Shown here in pieces: positions 58,473 through 64,000 of a stretch of DNA of 64,000 nt (its first letter is position 1; each line of letters opens with the position of its first letter). The translations under genes and the position numbers were made by a program. The notes under the pieces are model-generated. The model was not told the origin of the DNA. It was given only the letters and a program-made list of their open reading frames with translations, and did no database searches. Location: positions 50,721 to 114,720 of the forward strand of contig CAYSWB010000004.1 in NCBI GenBank assembly GCA_964434575.1. Direction: 5' to 3'. This stretch comes from DAORHV01 sp964434575 (GTDB lineage Bacteria > Patescibacteriota > Gracilibacteria > Peribacterales > Peribacteraceae).

Positions 58473-60485
58473 ATGAGCGTGGATGATTCCCTCATAGAAA
58501 GCACCACCGCTTTGCGGAAGGCCGAAGATCTTACGCCGGACGAGATTCAAGGCGCCCGGCTTGCGGTCGCAGAGCTTATTTTCGAACGCGTTACCGATTT
58601 GCCGGCGGCGTTGACGCGAAAACGCAAGGAGCTTGCCGCCGGACTGCGCTGCAGCGAAGGAACGCTCAATAGTGTCACCGCGTACGTTCGGTATTGGGCG
58701 ACGCAAGCGATTCAGGAGACGAACGCTGCGGCGTACTCCAGGGACGATGTCGTATCGGCCTGGTATTACCTGGAGCAATCGGCCGGACCCGGACAGTCGG
58801 ATGCCTGGAACGGACTCGAGGATGTATACCGCCACATCGGCGGACCCGAGAAGGGCGCGGATCTGGACCAATTGAAAAGCACCATAGAGGCGTACCGGCG
58901 CCGGCTGACGACGAACGTCGATCGCAAACACAAGGCAGGCGACAAGAAAGGTAAAGCCACCAAGGCGGCCGCTCCGCCGGCCACCCTCTCACGCGCTGAT
59001 GCGGAGCCCGAAACGGGGGAGTCCGCCACCGAAATCATCATCACGCCCCCCGTGACCACCCCGGTCATCGAAGTGAAGCCGCCCGTCGTCACCGGGGCCA
59101 CGTTCAACTACGACAATCCTGAGAAAACGGCGTGGCGCGACGACATTGTCATGAAATATGCCTGCGAGTCCATTCCAGATGCCGAACGTCCGAGCACGAA
59201 GATCGTCTGTTTTGGCGGCAGGAGGAACCTCGAACCTCTCGCCTACATCGACCGCAAATTCACGCCGGCCAATATCACGAGCGTGGAGTGCGATGAAGAT
59301 ATCGCGCCCGAATTCCTGGCATCGGCACGAGAAGCGGGAATCCAGACGTATACCGGAAAATTGTCTGACATGCGTTCGAAAGAGCGCTTTGGACTGGCGA
59401 GCCTGGACTACACCGGCCCGGTGACCCTGGAACGCATGTTCGACGCATCGACCATCTTGCTTGCAGACGACGCGACGGTCATCGTGAACTGCCAGAATAA
59501 ACGCGACCCCAAGCTGATGAGAGTCGCGGCGATGTTGCAGATGGACATCATCGACAGGGCGAGTCACATCGACATCGGCTCGGAGGTACATTTGCCATCC
59601 GGCTTCAGCATGAACGAAAATCTCAATGAGCTGTTCAAAGAGGCGCCGGACACGCAGTTGAGCCCCGAAGAGTGGGCACGTAACCGCAGGAAAATCATCG
59701 TATTCATGCTGTCGTCGTTCGGCATGGCGCGAAAAGAGAGCGTTACGATGCGCGGTTTCCCGAACCTTGAACGCGTGTTCCTGATACCGGACGACAGGAC
59801 GCAGCGCATGGGCCAAACTCCTCCCGAAGATGAAATGGGCACGCTGCTCGGGCGCTTCGGCGACGAGTATTGCGCGGCGTACGGACGCTTTACGAACGTG
59901 CCCGCGCCGGCGCTGTTGAGAAATCTGACCCTGTCGATGGTCATGGGAACACGCATGGCGTTCACATCGCGTCCGCTCATCAGGAACTTGCGATTCGAAA
60001 AGTACTACAGCGAACACGACGGCACGCGGAATCCGTTCATTACGGCCTGCGCCCACCTGCATGTGCCGCGCGATGTGTACAAAAAACATCACGCCGTATT
60101 CCACGGGATGGCGCAGATCCTTGAGGCGATGCTGCAAGACAAAAACAAGCAGGGTCGCCTTCGGATGGAAATAGCAACGGTCAAAGGCCGGGGTCTGGCG
60201 GCGGCAATGACCAAACAAATCGTACAGCTGGCGTTCAGGACCCCGGAGGGCAACGCGGGGAATATCGATGTGAAGGAGCTGCAAGACGCCTTCGCGGAAC
60301 TCCGCGCCCTGCTACAGAAGCACGTATGCTACTCGCTGGATGAAGACAGAGAAGGCGTGGATGCAAACGCCATCGCCAAATTGGACAATGTGGACGCAGT
60401 CATGGCTCAGCACACCGAAAAGGTAAAGAGCAAAGCCATGCGAAAGATGAATAAAATGCGGCAGCCGAAGTACAAGCGGCATTGA
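58473..60485 (+). CDS. Uncharacterised 670-residue protein with Rossmann/methyltransferase-like core
   Basis: Helical N terminus (1-150), basic Lys/Ala/Pro linker (about 150-205), then a Rossmann-like domain: TKIVCFGGRRNLEPLAYIDR, ITSVECDEDIAPEF and FGLASLDYTGPVTLERMF have the order of SAM methyltransferase strands 1, 2 and 4, but no classical GxGxG or NPPY motif. The last 270 residues are unlike anything I know. Base use is less GC-rich than in the neighbours. It stands alone between two mirror-image terminators. DNA/RNA modification is one possibility, not a claim. Confidence 0.75.
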   Translation: MSVDDSLIESTTALRKAEDLTPDEIQGARLAVAELIFERVTDLPAALTRKRKELAAGLRCSEGTLNSVTAYVRYWATQAIQETNAAAYSRDDVVSAWYYLEQSAGPGQSDAWNGLEDVYRHIGGPEKGADLDQLKSTIEAYRRRLTTNVDRKHKAGDKKGKATKAAAPPATLSRADAEPETGESATEIIITPPVTTPVIEVKPPVVTGATFNYDNPEKTAWRDDIVMKYACESIPDAERPSTKIVCFGGRRNLEPLAYIDRKFTPANITSVECDEDIAPEFLASAREAGIQTYTGKLSDMRSKERFGLASLDYTGPVTLERMFDASTILLADDATVIVNCQNKRDPKLMRVAAMLQMDIIDRASHIDIGSEVHLPSGFSMNENLNELFKEAPDTQLSPEEWARNRRKIIVFMLSSFGMARKESVTMRGFPNLERVFLIPDDRTQRMGQTPPEDEMGTLLGRFGDEYCAAYGRFTNVPAPALLRNLTLSMVMGTRMAFTSRPLIRNLRFEKYYSEHDGTRNPFITACAHLHVPRDVYKKHHAVFHGMAQILEAMLQDKNKQGRLRMEIATVKGRGLAAAMTKQIVQLAFRTPEGNAGNIDVKELQDAFAELRALLQKHVCYSLDEDREGVDANAIAKLDNVDAVMAQHTEKVKSKAMRKMNKMRQPKYKRH

Positions 60486-60496
60486 TCCGGCAACAA

Positions 60497-60524
60497 AAAA
60501 GACCCCGGTCACCCGGGGTCTTTT
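60497..60524. terminator. Terminator, right copy of a mirror-image pair
   Basis: Stem AAAAGACCCCGG with loop TCAC, identical to the reverse complement of 58383-58410. It serves the 670-residue gene and possibly the convergent pilin gene. Confidence 0.87.
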
Positions 60525-60539
60525 CGATTGCTGGGGGAT

Positions 60540-60857
60540 TTAACGGAACGACTGGAACAGCTCGTTCATCAGGTCGAGGATGGTGCCGAACGAAAGATCG
60601 AACGGGATCTCGAGCAACTTGGCGATCCAGGACACCAGGAAGAACGCGATGAAGGACACGAACAAGCCGATGATGGCGTAGCGCACGGTGTGCACGGCCT
60701 TCTTGATCTTCTCTTCGTTGCCGGCGGAGAGGATGAACGTGATACCGCCGATGATGATGTACACCAAGCTCAGGATCGACGACAGGATGAGACCGAAGGC
60801 GATGAGCGTGGCGACGATCTGAACGACCGAGCCGTTCTCGATGAGTCTGCGAATCAT
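60540..60857 (-). CDS. TrbC/VirB2-type (T4SS_pilin) small membrane protein
   Basis: 105 residues, three hydrophobic segments: IVATLIAFGLILSSILSLVY, YIIIGGITFILSAG and AIIGLFVSFIAFFLVSWIAK, with the polar loop GNEEKIKKAVHTVRY. IGGITFILSAGNEEKIKKA is the typical core of the CPR-wide pilin-like family. It could be part of a surface or DNA-uptake apparatus. No other secretion genes are in the window. Confidence 0.82.
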   Translation of the reverse strand: MIRRLIENGSVVQIVATLIAFGLILSSILSLVYIIIGGITFILSAGNEEKIKKAVHTVRYAIIGLFVSFIAFFLVSWIAKLLEIPFDLSFGTILDLMNELFQSFR

Positions 60858-60890
60858 GGAAAGATTGGGAAAAGAAGGAAGGTCGGTTGC

Positions 60891-61163
60891 TTAGGCTGCG
60901 GCGACTTCGCCGGGCTCGAGGACTTTCAGGTTCACGCGCTGGTTGGCGGCTCCGCCGATGACGCGCAGCAACGTGCGGATGGACTTGATGGTCTGGCCGC
61001 TCTTGCCGATGAGCTTACCCATGTCGCGGTCGCTGACACGAACGGTGATGAGCACGCCCAATTCGTCCAGCTTGGATTCCACGACGAGCTGGTCTTTGTC
61101 TTCGACCAACATGCCGAGGACCGTCTGGATGAATTCGTAACCGGGGAGCGCTTGATCAGACAT
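60891..61163 (-). CDS. khpA: KH-domain RNA-binding protein KhpA
   Basis: 90 residues. DMGKLIGKSGQTIKSIRTLL has the GxxG loop of KH domains, and the N-terminal LPGYEFIQTVLGMLVEDKDQ is typical of KhpA. It binds RNA together with KhpB and affects growth and cell shape in other bacteria. It follows rpsP after 48 nt, a widely conserved order. Confidence 0.92.
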   Translation of the reverse strand: MSDQALPGYEFIQTVLGMLVEDKDQLVVESKLDELGVLITVRVSDRDMGKLIGKSGQTIKSIRTLLRVIGGAANQRVNLKVLEPGEVAAA

Positions 61164-61211
61164 CGGAAAGCAGGATAACGGGAAAGAAACCGCTTGTCAC
61201 CTCGTTCTCTG

Positions 61212-61604
61212 TTAGGCCTTGGGGGGCTCGGCGGGAGCGTCGGCCTTCGGCGCCTCGGCGGCCGGGGCTGCGGGAGCTGCGGCGGCGGCTGCCTTGGCGG
61301 CCTCCTCCGGGCTGGGCTCCTTCTTCGACTTCTGCTTGGCGTACTTGATGAAGTACTTCTCCATGCCCTTCATACCGGCGCGCGCCAGCAGGCGGGCCAC
61401 CGTGTCGCTCGGGATCGCGCCCATCTTCACCCAGTGCGCCACGCGCTCCTGGTTGCACTCGAACACCGTGGTCTTGCCGGACGGCAAGTAGTGGCCGAAA
61501 GACTCCTGCACGCCTTTCTTGGCATGCTTGGCTTTTTCGGACAGGACGATGCGGTACGTGGGAGTGTTCTCACGACCGGTGCGCTGGAGGCGGATGACGA
61601 GCAT
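61212..61604 (-). CDS. rpsP: 30S ribosomal protein S16 with Ala/Pro-rich extension
   Basis: 130 residues. MLVIRLQRTGRENTPTYRIV and VQESFGHYLPSGKTTVFECN are S16, though S16 usually ends near residue 80-90. Here about 40 more residues follow, beginning basic (KYAKQKSKKEPSPEEAAKA) and ending in an Ala/Pro tract. TACACT on the minus strand gives a leader of about 25 nt without Shine-Dalgarno. First gene of rpsP-khpA. Confidence 0.93.
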   Translation of the reverse strand: MLVIRLQRTGRENTPTYRIVLSEKAKHAKKGVQESFGHYLPSGKTTVFECNQERVAHWVKMGAIPSDTVARLLARAGMKGMEKYFIKYAKQKSKKEPSPEEAAKAAAAAAPAAPAAEAPKADAPAEPPKA

Positions 61605-61678
61605 AGGGAAAGAAAAGACTGCGAAAGCTGACGGAGTGTAGAGGAGCGGCACAACCCGTGCAAGGCGAAAACGAGCCC

Positions 61679-61981
61679 CTAGCCGCCGGAAGCGGCCCTG
61701 CGGCAACGGATGGCGTCGACCACGTACCCTTCGGCACGCAGGGCATCCAGCAGCTGGGGCACGCGGCGGCTCATTTCGGACAGCGCGATGCCGTTGTGGG
61801 CCTCGATGAACAGGGAGCCGTCGGCCAGCTTGCTGGCCTTCAGCGAAGCGGCCTGCAGGCCCATGTTCGCTTCCATCCAGCGTTGGGCGGCACCTACCGC
61901 GCTGCCGGCGACGGCGACCTGGTGAAGCCCGCGCTTCTTGAGCACGTTGGGCAGTAATCCCGAGAGTCGGTCCCAAGCCAT
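61679..61981 (-). CDS. DUF721/DciA-like protein
   Basis: 100 residues. WDRLSGLLPNVLKKRGLHQV and the following helical and beta segments (LADGSLFIEAHNGIALSEMS, RVPQLLDALRAEG) follow the DUF721 pattern. DciA loads or stabilises the replicative helicase in bacteria lacking DnaC. TATACT (minus strand, 61993-61988) ends 6 nt before the ATG. Confidence 0.82.
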   Translation of the reverse strand: MAWDRLSGLLPNVLKKRGLHQVAVAGSAVGAAQRWMEANMGLQAASLKASKLADGSLFIEAHNGIALSEMSRRVPQLLDALRAEGYVVDAIRCRRAASGG

Positions 61982-61995
61982 GCCTGCAGTATAGC

Positions 61996-63075
61996 CTACT
62001 TGCCGTCGCGCATCGCCCACGCCAGCACTTCGGCCGTGGCGGCGGCGGTGGCGACCCACGAATAGCCGTGCGCGTGCGCGATGCCTTTCTTGGCCAGTTC
62101 CTCGCACGGCATGGACAGGATGCGCTTCATACCCTCGGCCAGCGCCTCGTCGGTCGTGCGCGTGAGGACGGCCGCCTCGCCGCAGACTTCACGCACGGCA
62201 GGCACCTCGGTGGCCAGCACCGGGCAGCCGCAGGCCATTGCTTCCAGCATGGGTAAGCCGAAGCCTTCCGCCAGCGTGGCGCTCACGCAGGCGTCGGCGC
62301 CGGACAGCAGTCCCGGCAGATCGGCCTCCGCAACGTCCGGCAGCATGCGGACGCGGTCGCTCAGGCGCAGACGTTTGGCCTCCGGGCCGCCGGTCACCAG
62401 CACGAGCTGGTGCGACTGCAGGCCGGACATGGCGAACGCATCGATGAGCGTCTGGACGTTTTTGTGCTGCTTGGCGTTGCCGACATAGATGAGGTACGGA
62501 CCCGCGATGGCATGCCTCTCGCGCACCGCGCGAATGGCGTCGGCGGAAGCGGGGACAAATATGGGCGCCACGCCCGGGTGCGCCACCGTCACTTCCTCCG
62601 CATAGCGGTCGCCGAATGCCACCACGATGTCGTGCTTGGTGGTCTTGCTGACGGCCAGGACGCCGGCGGCGTTCTTGATCGCGTGCGACATCAGCAGGTG
62701 GTAGGCGGCGCGCTTATGGAACGGCGCCTGGTTGGGATAGTGGTGCAGGATCAGGTCGTGGATGGTCGTTACGAACGGCACCGGGCATTTGAGCGGCGCG
62801 TTGAAATGCGGCACGTACAGCACGTCGGCCTTCAGCTTCTTGAGCAGCTTGGGCATGGCGAACTGCTCGGCGATGGAGTAGTGGGGGACGCCCAGCGCCA
62901 CACGCTCCGCCGACGCGCCGACTTCTTTCAGCCACGGCTCGTCGGGCGAACCGACGATCAGCACGTAGCGCCACGGATCGTTGCGTTTTTGCAGCGCCTT
63001 CACGATTTCGCGGGTGAAGGTGCCGAGTCCGCCGTGTTTGGACCCGAAGCGGCAATCGATGGCGATGAGCGACAT
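61996..63075 (-). CDS. GT4-family glycosyltransferase
   Basis: 359 residues, GT-B fold. GLGTFTREIVKALQKR, TTIHDLILHHYPNQ and VLAVSKTTKHDI in the N-terminal half; YLIYVGNAKQHKNVQTLIDA, then EGFGLPMLEAMACGCPVLAT with the EX7E donor-site motif. Typical mannosyl- or glucosyltransferase of surface polysaccharides. TATGCT (minus strand, 63087-63082) ends 6 nt before the ATG. Divergent from prmC with overlapping promoters. Confidence 0.94.
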   Translation of the reverse strand: MSLIAIDCRFGSKHGGLGTFTREIVKALQKRNDPWRYVLIVGSPDEPWLKEVGASAERVALGVPHYSIAEQFAMPKLLKKLKADVLYVPHFNAPLKCPVPFVTTIHDLILHHYPNQAPFHKRAAYHLLMSHAIKNAAGVLAVSKTTKHDIVVAFGDRYAEEVTVAHPGVAPIFVPASADAIRAVRERHAIAGPYLIYVGNAKQHKNVQTLIDAFAMSGLQSHQLVLVTGGPEAKRLRLSDRVRMLPDVAEADLPGLLSGADACVSATLAEGFGLPMLEAMACGCPVLATEVPAVREVCGEAAVLTRTTDEALAEGMKRILSMPCEELAKKGIAHAHGYSWVATAAATAEVLAWAMRDGK

Positions 63076-63080
63076 GGTGC

Positions 63081-63087
63081 TAGCATA
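63081..63087. promoter_or_regulatory. Overlapping divergent -10 elements
   Basis: The 7-bp TAGCATA reads TAGCAT on the plus strand (6 nt before prmC ATG 63093) and TATGCT on the minus strand (6 nt before GT4 ATG 63075). Only one direction can open at a time. Confidence 0.65.
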
Positions 63088-63092
63088 CAGGC

Positions 63093-63908
63093 ATGACCGT
63101 CTCCGAGATACTGGCCGACGCCGCGCTGGAACGCATCGACGCGGAAGTCCTGCTGGCCCACGTGCTGGGCAAGGACCGCGCGTGGCTGTACGCCCACGGC
63201 GACAGGAAGCTGACGCCGCAGCAGGTCCGTGGATGGAAAGCGATCGCCAAACGGCGTGCAGACGGCGAGCCGGCGGCCTACGTCACCGGCACCCAGGAGT
63301 TCTACGGCCGACCGTTCGCGGTCACCAAAGACGTGCTGATTCCCAGGCCGTCGACGGAAGGATTGGTGGAAGCGGCGATGGGCCTGCTGAAAGGGGAGCG
63401 GGGCAACGGCGCGCACCCCATCGACGAGGGCATCGTCGCGCTCAGCCACGCGTTCGGCGTACCGACGGTGGGCGAAACGCTTGTGGACATCGGCACCGGC
63501 AGCGGCTGCATCGCGGTCACGCTGGCGCTCGCGCTGCCGCGCACGAAGATCGTGGCGGTGGACGTGTCGTCCGAGGCACTGGCGGTCGGGCGCGATAACG
63601 CCAAGCGGCACGGCGTGCACGAACGCATCACGTTCATCTTGGACGACGGCATCAGCGTCATCCGTTCGTACCGCGATCCGTTCGTGGTCATCAGCAATCC
63701 GCCGTACATCCCGGAACCGCTGGAGGCCACGCTCATGCGCTCGGTGGTCGGGTACGAACCGCGACTCGCGCTGTTCGCAGGACCGGACGGGCTGTCGGTG
63801 TTGGGACCGCTGATGCGCACGGCCTCGGGTAACCACCACTGCACGGCCGTGACGGTGGAGTGCCGCGAAGACCAGGTCGAGCGACTGCGGAGAATGTTGG
63901 AACGCTAA
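63093..63908 (+). CDS. prmC: Release-factor glutamine methyltransferase PrmC (HemK)
   Basis: 271 residues. LVDIGTGSGCIAVTLAL binds SAM, VVISNPPYIPEPLE is the NPPY motif that receives the Gln side chain, and GTQEFYGRPFAVTKDVLIPR is the PrmC linker between the N-terminal helical and catalytic domains. It methylates the GGQ glutamine of release factors. The partner prfA is not in the window. Confidence 0.93.
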   Translation: MTVSEILADAALERIDAEVLLAHVLGKDRAWLYAHGDRKLTPQQVRGWKAIAKRRADGEPAAYVTGTQEFYGRPFAVTKDVLIPRPSTEGLVEAAMGLLKGERGNGAHPIDEGIVALSHAFGVPTVGETLVDIGTGSGCIAVTLALALPRTKIVAVDVSSEALAVGRDNAKRHGVHERITFILDDGISVIRSYRDPFVVISNPPYIPEPLEATLMRSVVGYEPRLALFAGPDGLSVLGPLMRTASGNHHCTAVTVECREDQVERLRRMLER

Positions 63909-63938
63909 GCGGATGCCGATAGTCTGCAGTTTTTCTTC

Positions 63939-63962
63939 CCCCACTTTTTTGAAAAAGTGGGG
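63939..63962. terminator. Hairpin downstream of prmC
   Basis: CCCCACTTTTT (63939-63949) pairs with AAAAAGTGGGG (63952-63962). No long T-run follows on the plus strand, so termination is possible but not certain. The last 38 bases hold no gene I can see. Confidence 0.5.
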
Positions 63963-64000
63963 CAAAAACGTCGCGCGGCAGGCCGTCTGGCCTACGCTCC

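Noticed and set aside
58473..60485. Calling the 670-residue protein a DNA methyltransferase
   Set aside because: Only a loose Rossmann-like order is seen; no SAM glycine motif or catalytic NPPY/PC motif.

Overview
The window looks like one contiguous piece of a high-GC (roughly 60 percent by eye) genome of a reduced bacterium, most likely Patescibacteria/CPR (Peribacteria, Peregrinibacteria or ABY1-like; inference only). Pointers: almost no Shine-Dalgarno sequences, a TrbC/VirB2-type pilin common in CPR genomes, DciA instead of a recognisable DnaC, giant secreted proteins with poly-Ser linkers, DUF11 surface proteins, and a sparse mix of housekeeping genes with no long operons. TGA is used as a normal stop, often in ATGA overlaps, so the recoded Gracilibacteria/Absconditabacteria code is excluded.

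Layout. 1-5.6 kb: gap (partial), a DUF11 surface protein, divergent nfo-like/cca genes, a small hydrolase. 5.6-11.8 kb: a glycan/envelope cluster (FkbM methyltransferase, CDP-paratose epimerase-like SDR, a frameshifted glycosyltransferase-like gene, a polytopic membrane protein, an MsbA-like exporter). 12-15.4 kb: tRNA-Ile(UAU), rpmA, initiator tRNA, an FtsB/DivIC-like gene, murC and a secreted protein. 15.5-24.9 kb: purL, a PIG-V-like mannosyltransferase, murJ, secreted OB-type protein, nusG-secE, lepB, a bacterial PH protein, pth. 24.9-33.1 kb: GH-like TIM barrel, msrA, relA-like, flavoprotein, DrrAB-type ABC exporter, VOC protein. 33.2-36.6 kb: a cobalamin riboswitch in front of a class I ribonucleotide reductase whose small subunit carries the ATP-cone. 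37-42 kb: small proteins, tRNA-Gln, an HExxH protein, an internally deleted dienelactone hydrolase, two tandem tiny peptide genes beside a glycosyltransferase-like gene. 42-58.4 kb: envelope block with an M23 peptidase, a 1820-residue RTX/LamG surface protein, a Cys/His lipoprotein, a subtilase, a two-gene amidoligase/peptidase module and an abundant-looking DUF11 protein with an FPTTG tail. 58.4-64 kb: an unknown 670-residue gene between two mirror-image terminators, a pilin, khpA-rpsP, dciA, a GT4 glycosyltransferase and prmC.

The most striking global signal is transcriptional: 27 genes on both strands have a TAnnnT -10 element ending only 6-9 nt before the start codon, usually with no Shine-Dalgarno sequence, which predicts leaderless or nearly leaderless mRNAs. 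This signal also corrects several starts (GTG, TTG or internal ATG). Genes inside operons are mostly joined by ATGA overlaps. A second group (surface proteins, M23 peptidase, HExxH protein) has real leaders of about 15-30 nt without Shine-Dalgarno, and only one or two genes carry a good one.

As a whole the window describes envelope building and decoration (murC, murJ, exporter, glycosyltransferases, surface proteins, secreted peptidases, signal peptidase), interleaved with translation, nucleotide and stress functions.
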